The notes beneath the pieces were generated by a model. It saw nothing but the letters and a program-made list of their open reading frames with translations, did not search any database and was not told the DNA's origin. A stretch of 64,000 bases of DNA from assembly GCF_001649575.2 (NCBI RefSeq), contig NC_051451.1, positions 23,191,597-23,255,596 on the forward strand, read 5' to 3'. Position numbers and translations under genes: made by a program. Below are positions 50,061-63,885 of this stretch, piece by piece. The DNA is from Kryptolebias marmoratus. Taxonomy: Eukaryota; Chordata; Actinopteri; Cyprinodontiformes; Rivulidae. How positions within the stretch are numbered: the first letter of the stretch is position 1; each line of letters begins with the position of its first letter.

Positions 50061-53000
50061 ATGAATCTGCACCACAGCTGATGGCCCAGTGCTGTCACAA
50101 CAGATGAACTTATCAGCTAATTTCTCCCACAGCTGCAACGGTTTGCTTACATTTAATAAAACCAACTATGTTTGTTTGTTTCCAGTCTAACAACCATCTC
50201 ACCCTGTGTGCTGATCAGGAATAGATGCAAAAAGGCACTACTGATCAAACTGATGTCAAAGCGAGGAAATATAACATCTTTTGGCATATGAGTCACATGT
50301 ATAATAGTGAATCCAAGGCCATCTTTGCAAACAGTAATCTTATTATACCCTGAGCTGCAGCTTGTGGTTGGTGTCGTCTGTTTGGACAATCTGTTCTGAC
50401 TCTCAGCTCAGCACAAACAGAAACTCAGTGATGATGACTTCCAGTATAATCCACCAAAATAAATGTTTTCAATATCTGAAACAGGCATTATAGGAACTTT
50501 AGCTGAATACTTTCTGATGCTGATCTTGTAGGACTTAATGTATGTTAACTTTGCGGTTACACCGGTTATCATTTATCAACACAATGCTGACACTGCATCA
50601 TCAGAGTTAGGTCTTTAACTGATGCAGGATAATTTAGGAGAAATGCCAGTGATAGGAAGCTGGTACGATGTGGATTTTGAAGGTGAAAACATCAGAGCGA
50701 CCAAACTTTCAGTTCCAGCTCCAAGTCGACAGCTGCTCAGTCATTGTGACAAAATTCTGTGGTCCAATGGTTTCTAATAAAACCGCAGATTGAAAGTCTG
50801 TAAGTAACAAAACATACACTTTCAGAGTAAGAAAGATGGAGACAGAAGCGCTTTTAAAATCTAAATCAGTCAACCAGAGTTTTGGATTCAGCCTAATTCA
50901 TCATTTACTGATCAGAAATGACCCAAAAAGTGAAGAAATCTTCACAATCTGCACAAAAAGCTAGAGATTTTAAATGTATGATAGCTATTATGATTTTATA
51001 TTATAATACACAGAGTCAACCATCACCAAAATGATTTGTTGTGCTGCTGCTGTACCTAATTGTTGCTCCACAGACTTTGGTCCAATGACCCTTTCTTCTC
51101 ATTAATCCAAGAAACTTCCACATCTAAAATGTAATGGTGCATTTTAAACAGCTTTGATATTGGTTGTTATTGTCACATTTTTATGTTTGTGAGCAACAGT
51201 GTTGGCCATATTGACGACTCCACCACTAGATCTGAGTGGACCCTTTGGTTTGTGGATTCCTTTTTAAAGGGGCCACAGACTCAGTAATTACGTGTCGACA
51301 TGGAAATCTCATTTTCTGTGTGATCTAATACAAAACCTTTATTCTATCAGCTTTAAATTCTACCAGCTACCTATCTGTTCAGTATAAATTTTATTTGATT
51401 TTTAGTCTTTGTATTGAAGCGTCTTTAAAATTAGATCCATATGAGTTGATTTTTTTTGGCCCAGCTGCCCGATCCTTCGCACCACGCTGAAGGAAACACG
51501 AGGAGCCGACAGGAGGCTGTAAGGATCGATGCACAAGCAGAGAGTGGATTGTTTCTCCTCCTGATCTAAAGAAACGAGGCTGGGGGGCTCCACTCTTGCA
51601 TTAAATGAACAAACCAACCCACCACATTAGTTTGTTTTCTTTCTTTATATACAACCAAATCTGTTTTTGAGATGCAACTCTTCTTTTTCACTGCTTCCAC
51701 TGTGCCCACATGACTAAAAACAATCTCTGGGTTTTGTCGATAAAGATAAAGAATCCTTAAAATAATTATACATCCATACTTTATTCTCTTGTGAATTTAA
51801 TAAATTAGAACAAAGTGAGCTTCCTTCTGCATCGAGGGAAAAAGTTACAGCATGAAAAGTTGAAGTTAATTTGCAGAACCTACTCCTTATCTTGTGTTAT
51901 AAAGTCTGCATGCTAATGCTGAAATGATTTATGTTACAGTTGTAGGACTGGAAGTTGACGCACAAGTCTGATTGAAACTTAAACGTGCAAAGCTGAGGTT
52001 ATGAAAAAAATAAAATAAAAAATACAATATTAAAAACACAACAATAATTGACAGCACGTGTCTTAGTTTTTACTGAATTGTCAATAACATTTTAATAAAT
52101 TTAGATAAAAACTTCTTCCTAAAGCTAATTTTGTTGGTTTAAAACTAAAAAGTGGCTTCAGAGTTTAAAGACAGCTATTGTTGGGCTGCATTACAAAGGG
52201 TTTAATAACTTCATGACCTTATGGCATACAATTATCGTTTGTGCACGTTTATAATGTGCATATGCCAAATTTACAGTAATAGTTTAATTTTGTTGTAGAG
52301 CATTTAAGCAGAAGCTTTATAATAAACCTGGGGCAATTTCAAATGGTCTGAAATTTGAGTTTTGCAGCTAATCTTGGCTCCGTTTTCAGTCCTGTAGAAA
52401 AATTAGGGGTGAGGTAGGTAGTAGATAGGCAGTGTAAAGAAAGAAAGAATCTCTGCAAAAAATAAAACATGATGAATGAACTGATCATGGAGCCGTGATT
52501 TCATGCAGGGTAAGGCAGAGCTCAGGACAGAAAGGATAAAAAAAAACACTTTTTCAATCAATTGTAGCTTATATATTTTTTTGTTTGTTTATTTTTAACT
52601 CTATCAGCTTTTAATATGAGAGAGATGTTTTAATGTTGATCATCGTAACAGTTTGAGATTTATTTTAAGACCAAAGAGCACATTAGATGTGTGACAGAAC
52701 TCAAAGAAACTCTTTGTCTTGGAAGGTTTTTCAATCCTTTGTGGAGCTACTGCTTCCTACTAAGAAAATAAATGCATACTGATGCACCAGAGAGACTTCT
52801 TAAAGCTTTTAAATTTCAAAGATCAGCTGCACAGTCGCTCATTAATATTACTCCTGCAGGCATGCTAATTGTCTGCCGGATGAGAGGGAATTAAAGACTC
52901 ACAAAGAGACTTGTCTTGACAACAGTGAGCTGATTGTGAATCTAATTACGCTTGGAAAACACATAAGCATGATCTTATTTTTTGTTACCATTCATTTCCT

Positions 53001-56000
53001 CAGTAAATAGTGATGAAACTGAGTTTTAATCAGACAAGCTAACCCAAAAAATAAAGCATTAAAAACACCAGAGTAGTTTTGAGACTCCTGATCAAATCAG
53101 TCGTCAAACATTCGTCAGTAACTGTTGTTCTGAAGCAGAAACGTCTAGTTTTCTGATCACAACTTGAACCCACGCTGCAGGACGTCTGCAGAAACATTTA
53201 TCACTTAGCTCTTCCTTGTTATTTTTCCCTTTTAAGCCTGACTATCTTTCTTTGATTGATCTGCTCAGACAGGATGTTGCTTTGGTTCTGTCTCTGAGGA
53301 AATAAGTCACTGTCACACATCTGCGACGCAGCTTGTGTGGAAGCCATCAGAGTAAGCAGTTAATGGGAGGCTTTGACGTACTGGAGGATTATTTTGCTTT
53401 ACTCTGAAATTTGGAGCATGTAAAATAATTTTAACTGAAAATCACAAAGTTTGATGAACAGTGTCAAAAGAAACCTGGTGAAATTAAAAAGGTGGTTGTT
53501 AGTTGATGTTGCAGGTAAAAAAAACTGTCAATATATCTATATATATCCTTTTTTGTGTTTAAAAATTACCCGTGCTTTAAATAAAAAGGAGGAATGTAAA
53601 ATATAAAAGGCACTTTATGGTGTTTGTATAAAAACTATTTTAAATGTCTTTATTTTACATGGCAAAAAATGTTAAAACATTTGACCTTTGATTGATTTTT
53701 TTCTGTTGTCTTCTTGCTTTTTTGCAACTAAGAAAGGTTCCTGCACCTGAAGCATGAAAAAAGCATCTATGTAAGAAGCAAAAAGAATCAGATTTGTAAA
53801 TCTAAGGAATGTTGCCTGCCAGAAACATGGAACCTTTGTGCATCTTTGTGTTTAGGAAAATCTGGACTACATGTAATCCAACAGCAGCAATGAATTCTCG
53901 CTGGTTTAATAAAATAATACTGAGGGAAGACAATCAGCTGCCAGACTCAGGAGATTGCTGCTTCGCTTTAAATTCAGCTGCACTGACTTAAAAGTTTAAT
54001 CTCACTGCAGTCTTTTGTACATAAAAGCCCCCAAACTGTTTAAAGTTTGGTTTATCTAAATCCCTTTTTCCCCCAATGTGCTGCATTTAATCAAAGGTAC
54101 CTCTAACTTTAAGAACTTTACAGAAGAGTTGGAGAGATTTCTACAGCAGTAGTTCACATGAAATCCAACCAAGTCGCTTACAGATATCCAAGCAGGAATT
54201 AGTGATAATTTGTTTTGCCTGCATTATTGTTTATCAGGTTAAAAACAAACATTAACACTTGAAAATGAGTCACCAGCCCTCTGCCGTCAGATGGTGGTCA
54301 GCGTGACTCACTAATGTGGGTGAGAGGAGTGCTGACTACAGTCTGAATGGAACGTGTCCACAGCCCCGAGCGCTCTCTGAGTCGCTGCTGGTTAACGTTC
54401 ACATTTGGTCACTGCTGAGATACGAGGGCTTTCACGCTTCTCCGTTTTATTATCATCAGAAGGGTAATGACTAATGGATCATGCAGTTGCTGTGATATAA
54501 AAAAAAATCTCTCCTGATTGTTCTCTTCAAAGTGTTTGAGTCACTGATATAATCTCACTGCAAGCTAGTCATCTGCAAGTAGTTTGGGAAATGTAATTTT
54601 TTTCAGGTTTTGTTAAATTATTCTCCCTTCCTGTCTTTAACTTAAAACAGCACTTAATTTATTTATGTCTCTTTTATGGAAAAAAGCTTGTAATCATCAA
54701 AACGTTTGAGCGTGTGCAGAAACCTTGCTGTGCACAATTTTCTAGCACTTATAGACTAAAGAATGTCAATAATTTCAGCTCTAAATTATTCATATTACTG
54801 AATGTTTGTCTCCAAAATCCCCTGGATGAAATTGCTCAACATTTTGCTTTAATTTCTCTGCTTCTCTTGGTGTACATTGAGCTTGTAACATAAAACCAAG
54901 CTAAAATAAAACGGGAGACTGCATACAACCCATCTTACATTCAGATTAGCTAATTAATCCACTAAAACATTACAGTTTATCTTATCAGCCGTTGTGGATT
55001 TACACAGAAGCCGTTGGAACGTTGAATAGCAACTGATTGGTTCTAATAGCGCAAACGAAAATCAATAATCCAAAAATGACTTGGATTTTTTTATATTTAA
55101 GCTTGTTTTATAACCACAATGACCTGTTTTCTCAGCACCAAAGACAAAGAAGGGCCGCCTGTGAACCCGTCGGTGCATCTTTCATGCCCTCATTGGAACT
55201 GAAGGACTCCAATAATCTAAACAAACCGTAAACCTCCTCCTGAGTGAACCAGGTATCATTTTGTTGCCTCTCCTCTTTCTTCCTTTTAGCTTGTAGATGA
55301 TACTTTTCAGGACAGCGTGAAGATGATTCAAATGGTTACAAATAAACTTATCTCCTCCCACAGCTTTCCTTTCTGGGGCTCTGCAGGAAAAGCACCAGAT
55401 TCTGCCATAAAAATCAGAAGCATTCACACCTAACTTGCAGCTTCAATGGGAATGTTCAAAAACTGTTTTAATTTAGCTACAATGCAATTTAGTTAATTTT
55501 TTGAATAGGTAAATTTGAGAGAAATGATTCCGATTTTATTGTTGCAATAACCTAAAATTGATTTTAGGCAAGATTTTGATCATCTTCTTCAAGGAGACCA
55601 CATTGGTTCAAATTTTAAGCCATTAAACTGTTAGTTCACTTTTTCATTATTTATGCTTTAATACACATTCACTTTCATTTATGCCTGTCATATGTATAAT
55701 AACCTTTGTCTTTTGACTATTTGCACACATTTGATATTATTTTTACACATCAGTAAAGAGAATTAATTTGTCCAAACGATCAGCCTCTTTTTGATATTTA
55801 TTATCAACAGAACAGAATGTACACCTTGTTTCTCTAAAGCCAGAAACATGTAACTACCAGTTTTGTTTTAAGATGTTTTTAAGACCAGCAAACCATATCT
55901 TGTTGGTCAACCTTAGTGCTTAAAATGGGACTCGATGATGCAAAAGTGCAGTCAGGTAACCTTGAGTCGTTTCTTTCAAACCTCTAAAAGTAGGAAACAT

Positions 56001-56499
56001 CTTAAAATCACCTGAAGCCGATAAAAGGCCAGTGGAGAGGGGCTCAGACTGGGATTTGGAAATCATTTTTTATAGACCAGCTACATATGACCAAGAGATG
56101 ACATATTGAATAATTACAATAATCTAATCAAAAAGTTACAGAGTCTCAGTTCAAAAGAAACACCAACACCTGTGATTTTGTGTTGGATTCTTTGGAGTCA
56201 TTTATTGGTTCAACACAGGAGGAAGATAAAAGGTTGCATATAAAAGCTTATTTTAATCCTAATAAATGAAAATGGATAAAAGATAAAATGTTCACACTCA
56301 TGCAAAACAGCAGGGGAATGTCTTTTTATAATTACAACATCTGATGAAGCACATTCTTACTTTAAAATTCCACAATTTCCATGACTGCATGTGTGCCAGT
56401 TGACAGACTGAAGCGCAGAAAAGTCTCAAACTTTCAATCGAGCTGAGGACAGCCTGTAATATTGTCCAGCAGGGAAGTAAGCTGTTATTAGCGCTCATC

Positions 56500-56710
56500 T
56501 TCTTCTATTAGGATACCCAAATAAACCTCCTAATTACTCGAGCAACCCCGTTCACGCCTTGCTCTCCCCTGTTAGCGAGCGCTGCTCTTCTGTGGCCACC
56601 GGTGATGAGCTGTGTGTGGCCACAGCAGACCTTTGAATAATTACACGGAGGCAGGAGCCATCACTTCACAACTTCTAATTAACAGCAGGCTAAAGACGTG
56701 AGGAGGAGGG
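56500..56710. promoter_or_regulatory. Candidate distal regulatory element, CpG-containing
   Basis: A compact block with CCTAATTACTCGAGC, GTTAGCGAGCGCTGCTC, GTGGCCACCGGTGATGAG and CTAATTAACAGCAGGC. It combines homeobox-type TAATTA cores with CpG-containing sequence in an AT-rich desert. There is no repeat match and no coding frame of note. Confidence 0.3.
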
Positions 56711-57039
56711 GGGACTGACAGGAGGATGGGATTTAAGTATTAAATTGGCAGAATTTCCATTACAAGGAAGGATGAACACTGAAAACATGGTATTGAAGCT
56801 ATAATTCAGTTAGTGGGACCATCCAGTGGTTTAATTCTGAGTCACACAAGCGGTAACAATGCGTAGCTGAGGCAAGCAGATGTTTTAGGAAATAAAACAT
56901 ATCCAAATGTTCTCTTTCATGCAGGCTTTGCTTGGAAAATGTTCCTGAAACCAACTAAAGTGTCCCTCTGTGAAAAACTTTCTAAGAAGGAGGAAGAAAG
57001 TCCACCCTCTTTTAATTCTGTGGTTTTATTTGTCAGGAG

Positions 57040-57720
57040 ACAATATAAATGATCTAGTCTTCACCTGGTTCCAAAATTATTCAAATCTAACCTCAAGTGT
57101 ACAAGAACACAACAGATTCCAGCGTGTTCTCATTTAACAAACAGAAATGAAGCCTCTCACATGGTTGTGGAGGAATTTTGGCCCACTCTTGTTCTTATTG
57201 CTTCAGTTCATTGAAGTTACATTAATTTCTGCAAAACTCTCTTAGGCCTCCGGTGGCCTTTGGGTCTAATGGACCTTTAGTTACAAGGGCTTCTTTTCCT
57301 CTCTTCAGTTACAAGGGCTTCAGGAGGGTTAAGGTCTGATGGTTGGGCAGATGGCCTCACATTTGACTCCAGAATCCTTTGGTCTAAAGAGGAGTTCATG
57401 GTCGACCCAGTGACTGCAAGAAACGACTTTGGTTTGTACAAAAGACGTTCCGGAAGTCTTGGGGTTCATTTAGATATGACTTTGCAAACGTAAGCTGTGC
57501 TGCCATGTTCTTTTTAGAGAGGAGAAGCTTTCTCCTCTGCTTTTAATAGATTTGAATAATTTTATAACCTGCAAGGACCAGATTAGTTTTATTATGCCCT
57601 GATGTGTAAAAGCCTGGAATTGAAAGAGGCTGGACTTTCTCTTTCCTTTGACTGTATCAAGCTCTGAGTTAAAAGTAAATCGTTGCCACTGCACCATTTC
57701 AGGCCCACTGAACTGTCAGC
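57040..57720 (-). pseudogene. Tc1-like transposon remnant, transposase antisense
   Basis: The plus strand shows CATGGTTGTGGAGGAATTTT, CTCACATTTGACTCCAGAAT, GAGGAGTTCATGGTCGACCC and AAGCTGTGCTGCCATGTTCT in the order of a common fish Tc1-like element. The minus strand gives SSLKRTWQHSLRLQSHI, a decayed form of the KKNMAAQLRFAKLHL segment before the catalytic Asp. Internal deletions and stops are present. The terminal repeats were not found. Confidence 0.7.
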
Positions 57721-60479
57721 CTGCTTTTATCCTCTGCATCTAACACTCCGTCCGCAGTAATCTCCAACACTTTGGATGGGCGCAGAGAGCAGAGGAGAGC
57801 AGCTGTGAGAGACAAGATCGGAGGTTTTCTTCTTCAAATTGCCACATCTAATCTGCAGCTTCTCCAGTCCAACGAGCACGAGAGGGACTTCAGGAGCAGG
57901 TGTGTGATGATCTATGCATCCTCCTCAATTATAGATGCAATGTTACACAACAGAAGCCGCTTCTACTGTACTGGAGGGGGTAAAGCAGCTCAGAAGGCAT
58001 TTCTACAGAGGAGCCTTGCTCACACTGTTCTGGACGAATGAAAATAGAAACATTCAGTGTTTGGGGTAAACATTTCAGCACTGACATGGATTAAAACTGA
58101 TTTTTGTATCACTACATTGGTATCCAGATCCTTAATGACTCAGTTGTATCTTAATCTTATTGAATCAATTGAAAACATTTTCCTGTACTCAATGTAATTG
58201 CTTTATTTTGAACAAGAATAATAATATTCTTATTCAAAATAAAGAATAATAATGAGAAGAAAGGTTTTGTCAGAAATGAGCTGCTTGTTTTATTTCAGCA
58301 GCTGAAGCAGGATAATCTGCTGCCCAGTTCTTGTGCCATTGAAGACAATCCTTCAGTTCTTTAAGCCATGGGTAAGACTCCTAAGTTATTGATAGATAAA
58401 TAACTAAGTGTGGGACAAATACCGCATGTCTGAATGAGCCCACCTTGACAGCATGTCAGACATTTGCCCACAAACCCGCTGTAATACAGCCCACTTACAT
58501 AAAATCATAAAATATTCAACTTATCCCAATGCCTTAGTCCTTAGGGTATCTGATTTTTTAAAACATGTTATCTGTTATGCATATCGCTAAAAAATGCAGC
58601 AGCCTTTCAGAGGCACATGCACAAAGAAAGAAGAATGATGCAGAGCTGAAAGAACAGGGTAATAACTTGTTTACTCCAACACAGATCTGATGCGCTCTGA
58701 TTTGCTCTCCTACTTTTCTCACCGCTTTGCCAACAGCTGTTCGTATAAGAACCTAAGCATGCAGAACCTTGAGAGCCAAGACGAGAAATTAATTATGCTG
58801 ATCCTTGACTGTACATTAGCAAAATTTCTCCAAATTCGGTGTAAGGTGTAAGGCTACAGATGTGAAGGAAGTTAGATTATCTCAAAAACCTGTCATTCCA
58901 GTATCCCCTACCTAAATTATTTTATATATATATAATCAAGAAACTAAATCAACCAAAATTTATTTTATTTATTTTGTTAGACAGTCCTCCTCGCAGTTGT
59001 TCGTGCTACAGCTCGGTTGCCACGACAACACGCGAAGTAACAAAGTTTTTATAGAAGTAAAAATGACTCCCTCTGCAGTTCTAGTTCTAAATGGTCTTCA
59101 CTCTTTATTTTTCTGTTACAGACATTTAATAATTGAAGAGGAGTTAAAGAGGCTTATTTTAGTAAAAGTCCTCAGCTGTGAGACACGGGGGATCGGTTTA
59201 GAAAAAGTCTCATGACGCTTCTGGTGTAAAACAGCAAAAACTTCATTTCAGCCTTACGCAAACTTGTAATACATCAATTTTAACACAGAAACATCAAGGG
59301 TAAAAGAAATGTTTTCTGGTAAAAACTAAAAAAAAAAAGAAGAATAGAACAGTTTTTGTTTCAAACATCATAAAAGCTTTGTTTCTTTTTATCTTTAACA
59401 CACTGTTAGATAAATTATTACAAACACAAAACTCCCCTAACACCCACCTGAGCAGACTTTCTCATGCCATCAGCCTCCTATTGAAGAGAAAGTACCCAAC
59501 GACACAGCAAAAGCTGCTCTGTAAAAGCTTCAGGAGCACAACAATGGGTCAAATGTGCTGACTCTAAACTCCGAAGGTTCTCAGGATCCATCCGAACATG
59601 GCTGATCATTCAAGGCCACACCTCGTAGCATCCATACATTGTCCTTGTGCTGGATTATAACAGGTAGTTTTAATCTTTTGGCTCCTATGGAAGGTTAAAA
59701 AAGAAAAAAAAACTATGAACAGTTGATTTATTTTGTGGTCATTGTTCATGTTCCGTCATATACTTTAGGATAGTTTACTCGACTTTACTCCAGAGAGAGC
59801 GGGAGTGCATACTTCATCTTCCCCGTCAGCTCAAATTGAGCCAAAACGAGGCCTTCACAGGTAGGTCATACCTCACCCTTCTCCTCCTGCTGTCATTTGA
59901 CTGCCAGCGTTCAAAATGTATGTGCTCCGCTGTTTCATCTCACCGTGCTCACACCCTCAGCTCAAAATAGAATCCAACCTCATTTCATGCCTCGTGAAGC
60001 TCTAAATTTCCACCAGAGGGGATGCTATATGTGATAGATAGTGCGAGTAAATTAGGAAAAAAGAACAACGTCTGTTTGTCTGGCGAAAAAAAAAAAAATA
60101 GGGTGGACTTCTCAGAGGAACCTGACAAACTTAAACGAGCAATTTCACAGATAAGATGAACAAGCTGATCTAAGAGCGCACCGTTTTTATCTGAGAGGAT
60201 AAAGTAAAAGCTCGATGGCATCCAACACCATTTTAAAGGTAAACTTTTGAAAATGAACTTTAGAATTCTATAAGAACCACAACCTCTACACATGTAAGAC
60301 AAAAAATGAGACAGACTGACGAAGTAATAATCAATCATGGGTGTAAATGTTAATGGTGAGGGGAATAAAAACAACAACACGGACAGGAAGTAAAACAAAA
60401 CATGAAACTCCCCCTACTGAGTATAAAAATGTAATCTAATTTCAAAATACACTTTTATAATTAAGAGGGATCCTTTTCT

Positions 60480-60755
60480 TTTGACTCCAATATTTATTGT
60501 GACAATTTTAAGCAAAGATCTCATGTATTGACTGCAGAGTATTTGTGCACTATTGACTACAACCGCACTAAAATTTAGAGCAATATCTGTGAAACTGGCT
60601 GACTTTTAGGCATTTTTCTGTTTTTTAAGGTCAGTCGGCTGGGGCAGTCATCTTGAATCTTTTTAATTCCTAAAGTATTCAGTTGTAGAGTACATCTGAT
60701 GATTACCTTCTGCAAGATTCACTAAAATCTGCCCAGTGGTTCAAGAGATATTTTG

Positions 60756-60790
<35 letters not shown>
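60480..60790 (+). repeat. Interspersed repeat copy ending in (AC)16
   Basis: Family words: AGCAATATCTGTGAAACTGG, AAGGTCAGTCGGCTGGGGC, GATTACCTTCTGCAAGATTC, TTCAAGAGATATTTTGGTAA. The GGTAAC word runs straight into (AC)16 at 60759-60790, as though the microsatellite grew from the repeat's own ACACA end. Confidence 0.65.
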
Positions 60791-60795
<5 letters not shown>

Positions 60796-63700
60796 GACAT
60801 CATCCATCTTTGCATTTGAATCTATAAAAAGCTTACAGAAAGAAAAATAAATGAAAGAGAAGAAGTAGTTTTATGATACAGAGCATTATTTAGATGTTTT
60901 TGCACACTGTTTTCTCCCTCCTAACTTTTCTCTTGCAGTGACCTTTTCTCTGACACAATAATCAATCCTTCCATCTGTGGCAGTTTTTACAGCTTTGTAC
61001 ACTCAATGTCTTGATCTTCACTAAGACGGGAACTGATCACTAACATTTTAGCTACATTTTTGTTTGTAAAGCGAATGTGTGAGGAAAGCGATGCCTTATT
61101 ATTTTCACAATCAAACAAAAAAAACGAGTAGTAGCTGAGCAGGGTTCACAGAGGCTAACGCAGCTTGAAGGCAGAACAGTGGCACCCTGGAAGAAAAAAA
61201 AAGGACAAAGCTGCAGGATAAATCCCTCATGTCTGCCACATCAAAAGCAAAACAGGACTTCAATGCTGCTTTGAGCTCATGGGAAAGTGACTCACTGACT
61301 CAATGAAGAGCAAGTTTTTCATTTAGTTATGCTCAGAGGACGAGTTGGCGATCCCCGAAGACGTGTTTTTTAGGACACTGAGACGATCCATTAAGTCAAA
61401 ACAAAAAGCGAAGTCACACAGCCACCTTTCATCTCCCGTCTGAGTCACGGCCAGCCACTAGTGCCCACTTTCACTCGGCTCACTGCTGCGCCATAGAGCA
61501 CAAGTGCCAATTTGGAAAGGTTGGCGGTAAATGAAACAAACAGGCGTCTCTTTTTACACTCTGCTGAGAAGCACTCTGCCTGCAACCTTTATCCAAAATT
61601 GGCTGCCACTGCATCAAACCCTCCACTTGTTAGCATTAACCACTGCTTTTTAGTTGTAAATGAGTCCAGAGTTGTGTGTGTTTGGATGTGTGTGGGGGTG
61701 GTAGAGAGAGCTGCGGACTGATTAGGTTCAACTGTGTGAAATATGTGCAGCTTCAGCTCCCACCAAACATTGGCTCGAACAAATAAAAAAAGGACCTAAA
61801 GGCGTTTTGGAATATTACTGAAGCAGGAACAAACCAAAACCTTCAAAAATAAGAAACTAATGAGCAAATCCACTGATGTCCACGCATGAATATGTCAAAT
61901 GCAACCATGTCAGTGGTCAGATAATAAAACGCATGTTTTTTTTTTCAAGCAAATAATAAAGACAGTCACTGATGTTATTTGGAATAAAACTCGTAATTTT
62001 AAAATGTTTCGGGACTTTCAAGTGCATAAATATTCATGTAATGCCTTTCATTTAGTTTAATGACAGAAAATTTCCTCTGAGGAGCATTTCTGACTAATAT
62101 GCATGTTCCAGAACAGAAAACTGCCTTCAAAATAAGAGCTATAATTAGTGGAATGTATAAATCAGCATAAAACATCACTCAGAGTGAAGTGTATGAATTA
62201 CCTGCACCTAAAACGACAAGCTTGTAGTTAGGCATTTCACAACTGACATATTATACTAATTACATTAAAATTTAAGGCAATACGTAGGTTTAAAAAATGA
62301 AGAAAGATTGTGAAGAATCTTTCAGATGTCAAGTTTGGAAACAGTTCACCACTCAATGAAAGTTGTATGTGCAAGTTAAATTACTGAGAAACCAAAACAT
62401 GGGTTTTCAATATGTGTACTTAAGCTAATACCATGATAATAGTAAAGTAATAAAAACAATATATCTGATTCCAAATGGTACCAATGATCTCTCATTCATT
62501 TAGCTTACTCATCAACAACCTGAGACTTGTTAAACATTTGGTTTGTTATGAAACAAAATATTAAGACTTTTTAGTTTACATATTATATTTGATTTACAAT
62601 TAGGCTAAATTATTAAACAGATGAAATACTATATCTATGAAATACTATAAATGAACCCTATAAAAACAAAAACTTTGCAACTCTTTGGTTCCCATGTGCT
62701 TTTAAAAAGTAACCCAATGGTAAACATGTCCCAAATTGCTTGAGTCATGTTCCTGAGTGTATATTTCTCCTAAAATAATCAATGCAAAATTTGATTTGAA
62801 ACTTTCTTTTTGTAGTTCACCATCACTTGATTTTGTTGTTATCAAGATAAGTTGCAAAACCAAGGATGAAATGATTAGAATCCATCTTTATTCATATATG
62901 ACATAGCATAATATTATTATGGAAATGTACGCCTTTTACTGTTTAATAAAACTAACCAGAAATCATTTTAATATGGTTTGATTATATTGTGCAATTTTGC
63001 TGGCTATGTTAATTACTATATATAAAGATTGCTATATCAATCATTCTGTCATTTGATCACAAACAAGCTTTTATAAAAGAAAATGCTATAACCAATAAGT
63101 CTTTAACAGTTAAATGAAATGCAATTCTTTATAAAAGTCCATCTATTTAACATTTCATTTCAGAGTTGATAGGTTTTTATTGTATAGTAGGGTATAAACT
63201 GCTACCAGGAGCTGTATAATCATATAATGTCACCATATTGTGAAGAACTTTCCTTGGTGCTCAGAGAGAAACGCTAATAAAAGCCTCATCAAGTCTTAAA
63301 TTCATTTACAATTTAACTTATGTGCATTTGACTGCAGATAAATTAACAGTAAGATGACCCTGCAGACGTCAGAAAAATAAGTTTATCTTTCATGGTTTAA
63401 GTAAAATCTCAATGCCTCTTTGCCTGAAGAACATTACATTTTTTTCTTTGCTTTCTTTCCTTACATCCCATAATACTTATAAAAAAAACAATAAAGGCAT
63501 TTTCATACTCAAACAGATGCTGTCAAGTGCTGCAGTGCTCAGATGGTAGGTGCTGTATAGCGCCGTGGATCTGGAGACAGTACTGCAGCTGACAAATATT
63601 GCCCTTTCTCACATGGAACGTGTTGCCACTGAGTTACAGGTCATCAATCAGCAAAATCCATTATGCATTCACACCAGAGCAGCGATAACAAACAAATGAA

Positions 63701-63862
63701 CAGAAGGGGGATTCGTCAAGTGTGTGGTTTGTCATGACAGAAAACCGGCAACACAGTAAAGCCACACGAAGCCACAGAGCGAGCGAAGCAAGTCTGTAAT
63801 CCATCTCATCAACCTGCCATGATCTGCACTCGCTACACATCAGGGGATTTAATACCCAACAC

Positions 63863-63885
63863 TATATATATATATATATATATAT
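63863..63885. repeat. (TA)n microsatellite
   Basis: About eleven uninterrupted TA units near the end of the window. Confidence 0.9.

Larger units (their letters stand above)
46150..56990. other. Gene desert upstream of slc35f3
   Basis: No exon was recognised on either strand. Sequence is mostly AT-rich, with an interspersed repeat copy at about 49860-50060. Repeat-poor, GC-richer stretches occur near 48120-48440, 52840-52980 and 56500-56710; these are the best places to look for conserved enhancers. Confidence 0.5.

Noticed and set aside
57772..58041. 89-residue plus-strand frame, Arg/Glu-rich at its start
   Set aside because: It resembles a short coiled segment but has no family match, and no adjoining exons or phase-compatible splice sites were found.
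59985..60398. 137-residue minus-strand frame rich in Phe and Leu
   Set aside because: The apparent membrane-like translation comes from A-rich plus-strand sequence including long A runs; it has no domain pattern.
63863..63885. Possible CRISPR-like or tandem structure near the window end
   Set aside because: Only a TA dinucleotide run; no repeat-spacer pattern exists anywhere in the window, as expected for vertebrate DNA.
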